DNA of 64,000 bases from Dugong dugon (GCA_030035585.1 CM057460.1:131548714-131612713), one strand, 5' to 3'. Positions 1-10,739 are shown, counted from the first letter of the stretch. Translations and numbers: made by a program. The notes: generated from the sequence alone by a model not told the origin.

Positions 1-896
1 TTTGCAGGATATATTATTCTTGGCTGACAATTTTTTTCTTTCAAGATTTTATGTATGTCATCCCACTGCCTTCTTGCCTGCATGGTTTCTGCTGAATAAT
101 CTGAGCTTAGTCTTATTGTTTCTCCTCTGTATGTGACTTCTTGTTTTTCACGAGCTGCTGTCAGGATTCTTTGTTTGTCTTTAGTTTTGGCGAGTGTGAA
201 TATATGTCTTGGTGATTTTCTTTTGGGGTCTCTTCTATATGGGGTTCGTTGAGCTTCTTGGATGGCCAGCTTTTCATCTTTCATGATATTTGGAAAGTTT
301 TCTGTCAGCAGTTGCTCAATGATCCTCTCTGTGTTTTCTGTTTTCTCCCCCTTTTCTGGGATGCCAATCACTCGTAAGTTTTTGCTTTTAATTGTGTCCC
401 ACATAACTCTCAGGGTCTCTTCATTTTTCTTTGTTCTTTTTTCTGAGTTTTCCTGAAACAGAGTTGTATCCAAGTGTTTGTCTTCAGTTCCACTGATCCT
501 GTCTTCCACGGTTTCAAATCTACTTCTCAGCCCTTCTATGACACCATCCATTTCTGAAATCTTGTTGTTTATCTTTTGGATTTCTAATTGTTGTTTTTGT
601 ATAATTTCGACTTGTGAATTTATTTTGGCATTTTGTTCCTGCATCATCTTCCTGAATTCTTCCAATTTTTTGTCTGTATTTTCCATAAATTTGTCTTTTT
701 TTTCCTCATGTTTGTCAGCTTTTTGCCTCAGTTCTTGGAAAATTCCAAGTATTAGTGATTTGAGTTCCCTATCAGGTACTTCTAGTGCATTTTCTTCCAC
801 AGGAGAGTTATCTGGTGTTTTAATTTGGATGCCTATTGGAGCCATCTTGTCTTGTTTTTGTAAATGTTTTGATATTGTTTGCTGTTTTCGGAGCAT
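1..896 (-). CDS. L1 ORF1 protein (ORF1p), partial, open to the window edge
   Basis: L1 ORF1p is the trimeric RNA-binding chaperone that coats L1 RNA in the cytoplasmic ribonucleoprotein. The start chosen is the ATG at 896-894. No in-frame ATG lies between it and an upstream in-frame stop at 971-969, and the aligned copy has an ATG at the same place. I read all 298 codons down to position 3 and found no stop. A Lys/Glu/Gln-rich coiled coil occupies roughly residues 55-145 and includes FETVEDR at 127-133. The RRM-like domain starts near residue 170 (LRVIGIP at about 173-179). The C-terminal domain is visible from about 250, with Tyr256 and ARRQWDD near 275-281. By comparison with the other copy about 50 codons are missing at the edge, for a total near 348 residues. 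Whether the element is still active cannot be judged without ORF2. Confidence 0.9.
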   Translation of the reverse strand, partial: MLRKQQTISKHLQKQDKMAPIGIQIKTPDNSPVEENALEVPDRELKSLILGIFQELRQKADKHEEKKDKFMENTDKKLEEFRKMMQEQNAKINSQVEIIQKQQLEIQKINNKISEMDGVIEGLRSRFETVEDRISGTEDKHLDTTLFQENSEKRTKKNEETLRVMWDTIKSKNLRVIGIPEKGEKTENTERIIEQLLTENFPNIMKDEKLAIQEAQRTPYRRDPKRKSPRHIFTLAKTKDKQRILTAAREKQEVTYRGETIRLSSDYSAETMQARRQWDDIHKILKEKNCQPRIIYPA

Positions 897-1462
897 TCGG
901 TAGATATTTCTCTCGTTTATTGATTGTAGATTTTTTTTGTTTCTTCCTTGTGGTACAGCTGGGCAGATCTAGCTGAAGAGGAGCCACTGGGACGGGTTGT
1001 TTGTGGCACTCACCGCAGCCACCAGGACAGTCGGTAGTCAGTGCTGGGTGGGTTCCCATAGGGCGTGCCTGCACAGCTTTGTGGTGTGATGTCAAGTGCA
1101 CGGTGCAGGTAGGCAGGATGCAGCAGGGAGGTGGTTATGTGTGAAGCTAAGCGGTCGTTCCATCTCCCACTGGACGCTCCACGAGGCTGCTCTCCCATTC
1201 TCCCATTTGCTGGTCTCCAATAGGAGTCCAAGATGGTGGATCCGCGCTGCGTTAGCTGGTAAGGAATCTCTGCATAAGTCTCTCCTCGCTCTCCGTTCTC
1301 TTTCAGTATTCTCACTCCATTTGGTGTTTGGCTGAGTTCTTTATCTCTTCATTTGATGTTCTAGGGTTTCAGGATTATTGATTCTCTGTTAGTCTTAGTT
1401 TTTCAGATCTTTGCTGTGGAGGGACGGCATGGTGCTTCTGCCTAGAGCACCATCTTTCCCCC
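897..1462 (-). promoter_or_regulatory. L1 5' UTR (internal promoter region), short form
   Basis: The 5' UTR of an L1 carries its RNA polymerase II promoter. This one is about 566 bp and is more GC- and CpG-rich than its surroundings. Compared with the copy at 58526-60131 it lacks a 914-bp block (58902-59815 there). The join here lies between 1151 and 1152, after gctaag and before cggtcgttcc. No promoter motif was assigned. Confidence 0.7.
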
Positions 1463-1647
1463 TTGACTGTTATTTTAATGTGAATTTTCTCTACTTACAA
1501 ATAAAAGTTTACCATATATCATTGTCTGCTTCAACTTGTAGGCAGCAGCATCCAATCTAGTGTTTACACAGCATCCAAGTCACAGTGTCCTATTTCACAG
1601 AATGTATCATGGATGTTAAGTGATGCATGACTGTAAAAACGTCTGAA

Positions 1648-1836
1648 CAGTGAAACCTGTGAGAGCTGGAACTCAGTGGGATTGCCTTGTTTTTCTGGGT
1701 TTCAAAAGTTTTCTGCCCTTGACAGGGTGCCGTTTTACCACTTTTTATGACTTGTTTTAGTGGAAGATATTTCAGGTTTCCTTCTCTGACAGGTTTCCAC
1801 CTTACACAGGTTCAGGTTTTCTCAGGTTTCACAGTG
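1648..1836. mobile_element. Short DNA-transposon-like element with terminal inverted repeats (family A, copy 1)
   Basis: The segment starts with cagtgaaacctgtgag and ends with ctcaggtttcacagtg, whose reverse complement is cactgtgaaacctgag, so the ends are imperfect inverted repeats. A related copy lies at 19002-19190; both share gccttgtttttc, gttttctgcc and ggtttccaccttacacag. There is no coding capacity. Length and ends fit a non-autonomous Tc1/mariner-like (Tigger-type) element. The family name was not recognised. Confidence 0.6.
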
Positions 1837-1899
1837 TATATAAACACACACACACACATACATATGTACACACTTATGTACATATATATTTATACACAG
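1837..1899. repeat. CA/TA microsatellite
   Basis: Interrupted run of ac and at dinucleotides between the inverted-repeat element and the RTE LINE. Confidence 0.85.
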
Positions 1900-2040
1900 G
1901 AATCAAATAGAATACATCTATGGGAAGAGACGATGGAAAAGCTCAATATCATCAGTCAGAACAAGGCCAGGGGCTGACTGTGGAACAAACCATCAATTGC
2001 TCATATGCTAGTTCAAGTTGAAGCTGAAGAAAATTAGAAC

Positions 2041-4195
2041 AAACCCATGCCTTGAGTATATTCCACCTGAATTTAGAGACGATCTCAATAATAGATTTAA
2101 CACTTTGAACACTAATGACCAAAGACCAGAAGAGTTATAGGATAACATCAAGGACATCATAGATGAAGAAAGCAAGAGGTCATTAAAAAGACAGGAAAGA
2201 AAGAAAAGACCAAAATGGATGTCAGAAGAGACTCTGAAAGTTGCTCTTGAACGTATAGTAGCTAAATCGAAAGGAAGAAATAATGAAGTAAAAGAGCTGA
2301 ACAGAACATTTCAAAGGGCAGCTCAAGAAGACAAAGTAAAGTAGTAAAATGAAATATGCAAAGACCTGGAGATAGAAAACAAAAAGGGAAGAACACACTC
2401 GAAATTTCTCAAGCTGAAAGAACTGAAGAAAAAATTCAAGTCTCAAGTTGCAATATTGAAGCAGGAAGCATCAAAAGAAGCCAGAAAAAGAGGCACTGTA
2501 CCAAAAAAAATTGACTGATGTTCAGCCATTTCAGGAGGTTGCATATGATCAATAACCAATGGTACTGAAGGATGAGGTCCACACTGCACTGAAGGCATTG
2601 GTGAAAAACAAGGCTCCAGGAACTGACAAAATACCAATTAAAGATGTTTCAACAAATGGATGAAACGTTTGAAATGCTTACTCCTCTATGCCCAGAAATT
2701 TGGAAGATAGCTACCTGGCCAACTGACTGGAAGAGATCCATAATTGTACCCATTCCAAAAAAAGGTGATCCAACAAAGTGTGGAAATTATCGAACAATAT
2801 CATTAATATCACACGTAAGTAAAATTTTTTTGAAGATCATTCAAAACCAGTTGCAGCAGTATATCAACAGGGAACTGCCAGAAATTCAAGCCGGGTTCAG
2901 AAGGGGAGGTGGAACAAGAGATAGCATTGCTGATGTCAGATGGATCTCGGCTCAAAGCAGAGAATACCAGAAAGATATTTACCTGTGTTTTATTGACTGT
3001 GCTAAGGCTTTCGACTGTGTGCATCATAACAAATTATGAATAACCTTGGGAAGAATGGAAATTGCAGAAAACTTCACTGTTTTCATGTGGAACCTGTACA
3101 TAGACCAAGAGACAGTAGTTAGAACAGAACAACAGGATAATGCCTGGTTTAAAGTAAAGAAAGGTGTTATATCCTTTCACCATAATTATTCAATCTGTAT
3201 CGGGGCCCTGGTAGTGCAGAGGTTAAGAGCTCAGCTGCTAACCAAAAGGCTGGTAGTTTGAATCCACTAGCCACTCCTTGGAAACCCTATGGGGGCAGTT
3301 CTACTCTGTTCTATAGAGTCGCTATGAGTTGGAATCGACTTGATGGCAATGGGTTTGGTTTTTTTTTGTATGCTGAACAAATAATCCCAGAAGCTTGTAT
3401 TATATGAAGAAGATTTCGGCATCAGGATTGGAGGAAGACTCATTAGCAACCTGCGATATGCAGATGACACAACCTTGCTTTCTGAAAGTGAAGAGGACTT
3501 GAAGCACTTACTGATGAAGATCAAAGACTATAGCCTTCAGTAGAAATTACACCTCAACATAAATAAAACAAAAATCCTCACAACTGGACCAATAAGCAGC
3601 ATCATGATAAATGGAGAAAAGATTGAAGTTGTCAAGGATTTCATTTTACTTGGATCCACAATCAATATCCATGGAAGCAGCAGTCAGTAAATCAAAGGAT
3701 GCATTGCATTGGGCAAATCTGCTGCAAAAGACTTCTTTAAAGTGTTAAAAAAAACAAAGATGTTACTTTAAGGATTAAGGTGCGCCTGACTCAAACCATG
3801 GTGTTTTCAGTGGCCTCATATGCATATGAAAGCTGGAAAATGAGTAAGGAAGATGGAAGAAGAATCGATGCCTTTGAATTATGGTGTTGGCGAAGAATAC
3901 TGAATATACCATGGACTGCAGAAGAACGAACAAATCTGTCTTGGAAGAAGTACAGCCAGGATACTCATTAGAAACAACGATGGCAAGATTATGTCTCACA
4001 TACTTTGGCCATGTTCTCAGGAGGGACCAGTCCCTAGAGATGGACATCATGCTTGGTAAAGTAGCGAGTCAACACAAAAGAGGAAGAACCTCAATGAGAT
4101 GGATTGACACAGTGGCTACAACAATATACTCAAGCATAACAATGATTGTGTGGATGGCACAGGACCAGGCAGTGTTTTGTTCTGTGTACATCGGG
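2041..4195 (+). pseudogene. RTE LINE polyprotein remnant with reverse transcriptase domain
   Basis: Hallmarks of the RTE reverse transcriptase are visible in order: the segment around CGNYRTISLISH (about 2780-2815), QAGFRRGGGTRDSIADVRW (about 2887-2945), FIDCAKAFDCVHHNKL (about 2989-3038) and the active-site box YADD at 3457-3468. The downstream C-terminal region continues to about 4195 in several frames. Internal stops and frameshifts break the frame repeatedly, for example just after 3038 and at 3541, and the SINE at 3200-3367 separates the domain halves. The YADD box itself is intact. It cannot encode a functional enzyme. Confidence 0.9.
3200..3367 (+). mobile_element. AfroSINE (short form) inside RTE reverse transcriptase
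   Basis: It has the usual order: head ggccctggtagtgcagaggt, the B-box-like gtttgaatcc, cttggaaaccctatggg, then gtcgctatgagttggaatcg and a ggcaatgggtttggttttt tail. The host sequence resumes with tgtatgctgaac after the tail, and tgtat also precedes the head, so a short duplication of the RTE target is visible. Confidence 0.92.
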
Positions 4196-4252
4196 TTGCT
4201 GTGAGTCAAAACACACTCAATGGCACCTAACAACAAAAACAATATTTTTGTA

Positions 4253-4845
4253 GATGATAAAACAAGGTTTATGAAAAATGAATGAAATGTCTCTCTTTTT
4301 TAAAATTTGAGAAAAGAATTAAGAATTAAAATATTTTCTTCAATATTTGTAGGTTTCTAGAGTCATGTAACTCCAGAGTCAAAATTGTCTCTAAGGCAGG
4401 TGTTCCATGAAAGCAGATTCTGGGCTGATATAGGGCAGGACTTTCTAACAGTAGAGTGGTAAAATTCTATTTAAAGTAATCTATTACATACTTCTAGGGA
4501 TAGAAGTGTGAAGAGAAATAGAAATGAAGGCTCAGTGCATAATTTATCTATTTTCACCTTGGTGCAATTTCCCCAATTTTCTCTAGGGACCATGATCCTC
4601 TCTTCTATTTTGTCATTGACTAAGTAATTCAGATTATAGATACAGACACAGCTTCTTCATAGAACTATTTGATCCGCCTTTGAGGAAACTGGTAATTTTC
4701 CTTGACCTGATAACCCCTAGTAAGTGCAGGTTCAAACATCCTACATCCATGAATGGGAGCATTAGCCTCTTTGAGTCAAAATACATTTAAATGAATTGAG
4801 ACGTCAGAACTCTTCAAACTTATAAGTAAGAAATGTTTAACTGAT
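4253..4845. other. No recognised feature
   Basis: AT-rich sequence without a convincing ORF, repeat hallmark or regulatory signal that I can name. Confidence 0.5.
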
Positions 4846-5260
4846 TGATATAAATTGAATTTATGTCCTCCAAAAATGTGTGTTGTAAATCCTAACCTCT
4901 ATGCCTGTGTTTATAATCCCATTTGGGAATGGGCTGTCTTTGTTATGTTAAGGAGGCAGAATTAGTGTAGGAAGTATCTTGAGTCAATCTCTTCTGAGAC
5001 ATAAAAGTGATTAAACAAGCAAGCAAGTAAGAGTGATGGGGGGAGACATATGCCAAGCCACATGTAGACTGCCTAGGAGCAGAAGCTTGGAAGAGACAAG
5101 GACCTTCCTCCAGAGCCAAGAGAGAGAGAAAGCCTTCCCTTAGAGCTGGCATCCTGGATTCAGACTTCTAATCTCCTAAACTGAGGGAAAATAAATTTCT
5201 GTTTGTTAAAGCCACCTACTTTTGGTATTTCTGTTATAGTAGCACTAGAAAACTAAGACA
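4846..5260 (+). mobile_element. Solo LTR, MaLR (ERVL-related) type
   Basis: It begins tgatataaattgaattt, close to the TG-starting MaLR LTRs, and ends gaaaactaagaca. It shares the blocks gattaaacaagcaagcaag, gccaagccacatgtagac, ccttcctccagagcca and aaaataaatttctg (polyadenylation signal) with the LTRs at 43523-44525 and 46569-46976. No internal retroviral region adjoins it. Confidence 0.8.
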
Positions 5261-5514
5261 GTAATTAAGGGATTTTATTGCCATGTCATTCTTCACTGTT
5301 GAAAATGACAAACTAGCAAAGTTAATCATGATGCAATCAGTGATGGTTGATTTCCTCCTGTATCATTGAGACATAATGTAAATCAGTGAGGATCCAAGAG
5401 AAGTTAATGAAAGAATTTCACTTACAGGGAAAAGAAATAAAGGATGTCTTCTTAAACATTCATTCTAAAGTAACTAAGCTAGAAATTATTCTTGCTACTT
5501 TAGTTCAAAATACT

Positions 5515-5734
5515 GGAGCACTACTGGTACAGTGGTTAAAGAACTTGCCTGCTAAGCAAAAGGTTGGTGGTTCGAAACCACCAGCGGCTCTGTGGGAGAA
5601 AGATGTGGCAGTCTGCTTCTGTAAAAATGTACAGCCTTGGAAACCCTAAGGCAGTTCTACTCTGTCCTACAGGTTTGCTAAGAGTCAGAATCAATTCAAC
5701 AGCAGTGCATTTGGTTTTGGTTTTATTTTAGTTT
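5515..5734 (+). mobile_element. AfroSINE (long form) with target-site duplication
   Basis: The head ggagcactactggtacagtgg and gttcgaaacc are followed by the extra segment (gggagaaagatgtggcag) that marks the longer subtype, then the common tail. The 14-bp flank tagttcaaaatact (5501-5514) is repeated as tagttcaaaatatt at 5735-5748, with one mismatch. Confidence 0.92.
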
Positions 5735-5774
5735 TAGTTCAAAATATTAATAATAATAATAAATTTATTCTGGA

Positions 5775-5960
5775 GTCTTCACGTGCTAGACACAGTAGAG
5801 GGCACTTGATGTTATTGCATTTAATTCTCACCACAATCTTATGAATTGAGTATTATTACCCTCATTTTACAGATGAGGAAAATAAAGCTTGAGGAGCATA
5901 AGGACTTGCTCAAGATTACCCAGCAATAAGTGGCAGAGAGGGAAATGAAAATCAGTTTAT
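5775..5960 (-). mobile_element. MIR SINE fragment
   Basis: The core reads ctcattttacagatgaggaaa followed by gctcaagattacccagcaa and agtggcagaga, which is the antisense of the MIR core and tRNA-related region. Confidence 0.85.
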
Positions 5961-7715
5961 CTCCCAACACAAACTCTCATGACATTTTCATAGGCTGCTC
6001 CAGTGGGTCTTCTTGACCATTTCTTTTTTCTTCTCAGCCCTGGCTCATTCTTCCAGTTTTAGGTCCAACAAGTCAACATTGAGGAAGACCTGTTCAACAT
6101 GGTATCTTCTACTACTGCTTTGCTTACAGAATTTATTTCCTTGGATTCAGGAAAGGCTATAGCCATTTATTCATTTATTTCATTCGTTCGTTCAATCAAC
6201 TGATATGTGCTAGGTATTGCATTAAGGTCTAGTGAAAAAAATGATGACTAAGGTATCATCTAAGTATGAAATATGCAATTATATTTTTAATATTATATAT
6301 TTTGTGTTATTAAATTTTTTTCCTATATGCTTCTTTCGAAGTATCAATACCAAAGATATATTTATACTCAAATATTATGGAAAATATTTTGCCTGAAAGA
6401 AATCTATCTCATTGTATTTGCATTCTAATAATCTTACATTCTAGGTAAAAGATAATGTTAGATCATCTCCAGGCAACATCATCGTTGTGTTAAATAAATT
6501 ACTTGAAAGAACCACTGAACTCCCTGATCCATTAGTATTTCTCTTAAGACTGAATTTTCTGGAAATAATTCTGAACTGAGTTTGTCACAATTGTCCCCTC
6601 AGATCCTTGATTTTAAGAGAGAGAGAGAGTGAAAAAAAGCACTTCATCATTCCCTGGTCTGACATGCATTCCTGTCATCCCCTTTGGCTGAGTGCACTTT
6701 TGATGCCCTGAGAATAAAGAAGTATAAAGCAAGAGTAGAAACAAAAATAAAATGTATACTTCATCCAATCAATATGGAGGGAGTCAGTATACGGGTAGGT
6801 CCTTAGAAGTAGTGATCAAAATAAAGCTTGTCAAAGAATACCATCACTTGCTAGTTTAGAATAATTGTTGTTATGTGTGCGGACCCTCTTTTTCAAAGTA
6901 GTCTCACATTGATGGGCTGTGTTCTTGTCTGGCACCAAATTGGGCCTTTCATATACATTTTAATGATTGATTCAGGCATATTGAATTTGACTCTGATAAA
7001 AACACAAGTAAGATGTCTTTAAGTTACCATCAGATATGAAAGAACATAAGATAAACAGTGCATATTTAAAATCATAGTATTTACCTAAGACTATAGAGAG
7101 ATGTATAATCAGGAAAATATGCTTCCAACTTCTTTCAGTTGAATAATGCAGTAATTAAATGGTGGATGCAATAATGTTTGGAGAATTTTATCACTCCGTA
7201 GGTTTGTTAATCGAGTTAGCTGCTCTCATATTCGTATTTGTATAAGCATTTTTTTTACTTGGCTTACAATCTCAGAACAATTCTCCTACCTCTTAAAAGT
7301 TATAACCTGGAAAGAACATTTATAACAGTGACTGGTTGTTTTAATTATCTCCTTAGAATTTTGTATCAGAAATAAACTTACAATTCTAGTTTTAACCTGT
7401 ATTTCATCCAGTGAAGCAAAAATATACAGCCTCTCTCTCTTAGTAATTTAGGTTGTTAGATTGTACGTCATCAAAAGCCAGGCATATTTTATAGAAACAA
7501 TTGGATCATTTTCAAAACTGGTGAAAAATGAAAGAATACTTTAGAAATATCCAGAACATACAAGCTTCAAGTTTCCAGTGTAGTTCTAGCCTCCTGTAAA
7601 TTAAAGCTTTACAACAGACAATATCATGTTTTGATTTAAAAACTCACTTTCCTTCATCTATTTTAATATAAGACTTGTTCTAGCTCATTTCTGGTTTCAT
7701 AAAATCTGTCAGTTC
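5961..7715. other. Mostly unclassified sequence with an L2-like scrap
   Basis: Around 6164-6250 (cattcgttcgttcaatcaactg then tgtgctaggtattgcatt) resembles an old L2-type repeat. A short (GA)n run lies at 6619-6630. A 23-mer at 7043-7065 recurs at 14763-14785. No gene was seen. Confidence 0.4.
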
Positions 7716-8462
7716 TAAATCCGATGGACATTTATTGTGTCACAGTTCTGTAGGCAGAAGCCTGGATGGGCTCAGTTGTCTTCTCTGATCTGGGTGTCAT
7801 AAGGTTAAAATCAAGGCACCAGCCAGCCTGGCCTCTTATCTGAAGGCTGTGGGGAAGAATTAACTGCCAGGCTCATTTAAGTAGTTGGCAGAATTCCATT
7901 CCATGGTTAGTACCCATTTCCTCGCTGGTCGTCACCTGGAAGACACTTAACACCTAGAAGCCTCTCTCTGGTTGTTGCATATGGGCCTCTTCATCTTACA
8001 GCCAATAATGCACATTGAATCCTTTCTATCACTGGAATCTTTATGGCATCCCCTTCTGCTACACACACTTTGCTTCCAGACAGGAAGAATTCTTTCTTTT
8101 TTTAAGAGCTCTTGTGATTAACTTGGGCCACTTGGCTATCCAGGATAGTCTCCTTTGTTTAAATTTCAAAAAATCAAACCCAAACTCGTCACTGTCAAGT
8201 CAATTCCAACTCATAGCAACCCTATAGGACAGAGTAGAACTGCCCAATAGTGTTTCCAAGGAGCAGCTGGTGGATTTGAACTGCTGACCTTTTGGTTAGC
8301 AGCCAAGCTCTTAACCACTGTGACACCAGCACTCCTCGTTTAAATTCAGTAACCTTAATTACATGTGCAAAGTCCCTTTTGGCATGTAACATAACATATT
8401 CATATTTTCTGGCGACTAGAGCATGGGCTTCTTTGTGGGGTCGTTATCTGCCTACCACAATA
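7716..8462 (-). mobile_element. MLT1-like LTR (ERVL-MaLR), reverse orientation, split by a SINE
   Basis: Starts around tttattgtgtcacagttctg with the MLT1-type antisense order (ggcagaagcctggatggg, ggtgtcataaggttaaaatc), and ends near gtcgttatctgcctaccaca. Boundaries are approximate. The SINE at 8171-8336 lies inside it. Confidence 0.6.
8171..8336 (-). mobile_element. AfroSINE (short form), nested in LTR
   Basis: In antisense: tail aaatcaaacccaaactcg, then tcatagcaaccctatagg, gtttccaaggagcagctgg, ttttggttagcagcc and the head ending accagcactcc. The flanks share gtttaaatt at 8157-8165 and 8338-8346. Confidence 0.9.
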
Positions 8463-8689
8463 ATGTAATATTTGTTTTTTCATAATTCAGCATTTCTAAA
8501 ATGTGATGAATCTGATGATGAATGGTGTATCATAATCTATTCAGCAGTAATTTTTTTCTTGTATTACATAATATAATGGTACATTTTAACATAGTATGTT
8601 AGAATTTATGAAATATAATAATTTATTTTATGCTATTCTTAAATATCTTGTAAACACCTAAATAGCTATGAGATATCATGAATAAAAGG

Positions 8690-9120
8690 CAAGCATCCCA
8701 GTAAAAAGAGAGACAGTTGAAATGAACAAACAACTCACAAAAGAAATCAAAATGGACAACATACCTACACGTTTCTACTTTACTAGAAATCAAAGAAATT
8801 CTCACTAAGAGAAGCTGCAATTTTTAATACTGTAATCAAATTTGCAAAATTCTGAATGGATGACAAGAGTAGAAGGAAATGGAGTTGGGAGTCACAACAA
8901 TTTTTGGAGGCCAATTTTGCAAGATATTTCATAAATCTTAAAAGTCTTCAATTACTTTGATTCTAGGAATTTTTTCCATAGAAATATTCAATGACCTCCA
9001 CAAACACATATAGTTTATTGCAGTACTACTTATAGTAATGAACAATTGAAAAAAATCCTATTGTAAAATAATAATAAATAAATAACTGGTTAAATAAGCA
9101 TGGTATAGTAAATTATCATT
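8690..9120 (+). mobile_element. Old L1M/HAL1-like LINE fragment
   Basis: The order acaaacaactcacaaaagaa, gattctaggaatttttt, catagtttattgcagtacta, gaacaattgaaaaaaat and ggttaaataagcatggtat follows the 3' part of ORF2 in old L1-type LINEs. It is heavily decayed and the subfamily is uncertain. Confidence 0.5.
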
Positions 9121-9124
9121 TTTC

Positions 9125-9990
9125 ACAGGATTTATGTTATATAAAGTTACTGTGAACTCCGAATTAGTGAATATGGAACCATTACTCCTAGGGGAAATAC
9201 AGAGTTAGATTCCTGTGAGCCTCTGATTATATTTTCCGTAACCAATCACTACACAACCTTGTTTTATATATGTTTCTGTTTAAAGACACCTTATTTAATA
9301 TACAGTTGATTTATTAACATTGAACTTATGGCCAACAGCACTGTAACTCATGCTTATCAGTTTATTTAACACACTTATTTTCTCCATAAGGCACATCCCA
9401 GCTTTCTTGCTCTTAGGAATGCTAGACAGCACTTCTGCACTACAGTTGGGCTAATTTCAAGTATCCAACATAAAGCACAAAAATGCAAAAAACGTGGCAC
9501 CAAATAAACAGTGAAAAGGACACATTTTTTTTTTTTTTTTTTTAATATATATTTTATTGTACTTCAGGTGAAAGCTTACAGAGCAAATAGTTTCTCATGA
9601 AATAGTAGTACACATGTTGTTTTTTGACATTGGTTAACAACCCCACAACGTATTAAGCCTCTAAATTCTCAACCTTTTTTTTTGATGAAAATTACAGATG
9701 GCCAAAGATACACCGTTTCAAAAATTTCTACATTCACAGTTCAGTGACATTGACTACGCTCTTCCAACTGTGCTGTTATTCTCACTTAAGATGAAGGCTT
9801 ACAGAAAAAATAGTTTTTCATTTAACAATTACTACACATGTTGCCCTATGACAATGGTTAACAATCTCACAGCACATCAAGAATATCCTTACTCCACCTT
9901 GTATTCCCTATCACCAGGGGGCTTCCTTGTCCCCTTCTGTCTTCTGGACCTTGTCAGTGGACTATTGTACCTCTTTAGTCTCATTTGTTT

Positions 9991-10021
<31 letters not shown>

Positions 10022-10333
10022 TTTTATTTAAACACCATTTCAAAACTTTTTACTTACACATTTAAGTGATATTGACTACGCTCTTCCAATTGTGCTGCCA
10101 TTCTCGCCCAAGATGAAGGCTTACAGGACAAAACAGCCTCCCATTTAATAGTTACTACAAATGTTGCCCTATAGCAGTGGTCAACAATCTCACAATACAT
10201 CGACAGTGGAAAAGGACACATTTTTGAATGACCAAAAAAGCACTGAGTATTGAATTTGGAGTTACAAATAAATTTTAATGAGTAGGCAAATTCAAAAATA
10301 TAGAATCTGCAAATAATGAGGATCAATTGTACA
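9125..10333. mobile_element. Tigger-like (Tc1/mariner) DNA transposon relic, split by L1 3' ends
   Basis: The left part (9125-9529) carries attactcctaggggaaatac, acaaccttgttttatatatg and ttctccataaggcacatccc. The right part (10209-10333) ends with gaatctgcaaataatgagga, the typical Tigger terminus. The parts become contiguous when 9530-10208 is removed. No transposase frame remains. The subfamily was not determined. Confidence 0.65.
9530..10208 (-). mobile_element. L1 3'-UTR fragments, two in series, inserted in a Tigger-like element
   Basis: A T-run followed by ttattgtacttcaggtgaaa matches the L1 3' UTR at 52071 onwards. The segment gaaaaggacacattttt occurs on both sides (9513-9529 and 10209-10225) as a 17-bp target-site duplication. 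Within the insert a (ttta)n tail at 9988-10030 is followed by a second copy of the same 3'-UTR region (10034-10208 repeats about 9713-9905), so two L1 3' ends lie in the same orientation. Confidence 0.85.
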
Positions 10334-10739
10334 ACTTTAGGAAGAGCAGTTACGTGACCAATAAAAGTGATACTGTAAGAGAAAACCTAATGAAAGAGAA
10401 AAGCATGCATAAAATATAAAATGGGAAAAAATAGGTTATCGCTTTAAAGAATGATTTTTTTTTTTTAATTTTTGGTGTTGCCATGTTTTTTCACTAATGG
10501 CATGGTGCTGAATCATTGTTTGGTGACAGTTTTTTATTATTTGAAAAAATGGGATACAAATTGCAAGTGAGCCATATCATTCCCATGTTCCATAAAGTAC
10601 ATCACAAAAGCGGTACAGATCAGTCCCATGGCCCAGGAAGTGCATCACACTTCCCGATTACACTTGAGTCATAAAATATTTTACTCAGCTTTCCAAAAAT
10701 GCACATGAAATATTAAATAAACATTGCACTTGCTGTACA
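10334..10739. other. No recognised feature
   Basis: AT-rich sequence with short homopolymer runs. It may include more of the relic described next, since cca-rich and cac-rich words continue leftwards, but no frame is visible. Confidence 0.4.

Larger units (their letters stand above)
1..1462 (-). mobile_element. L1 LINE, 5' part (5' UTR and most of ORF1), running off the left edge
   Basis: Read on the minus strand, this begins with a GC-richer 5' UTR (1462 down to 897) and continues into ORF1, which is cut by the window edge. It aligns almost base for base with 57627-60131 of the full-length L1 further right: the ORF1 end, the 5' UTR around ggtgtgatgtcaag and the 5' terminus at gctgtggagggacgg are shared. 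Its 5' UTR is about 0.9 kb shorter than that of the other copy. The 5' boundary near 1462 is set from where the alignment stops. The ORF2 part and 3' end lie outside the window, so the insertion's target-site duplication cannot be checked. Confidence 0.93.
1905..4252 (+). mobile_element. RTE-clade (BovB-like) LINE, 5'-truncated, split by a SINE
   Basis: Plus-strand relic of an RTE LINE covering the end of the endonuclease region, the reverse transcriptase and the 3' end. It matches, in opposite orientation, the longer copy at 27461-30400. The 3' end (gttgctgtgagtcaaaac ... ggcacctaacaacaa) resembles the tail of the local SINEs, as expected of their mobilising partner. The first part of the endonuclease is absent, so the copy was truncated on insertion. 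A SINE at 3200-3367 interrupts it. Confidence 0.9.
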
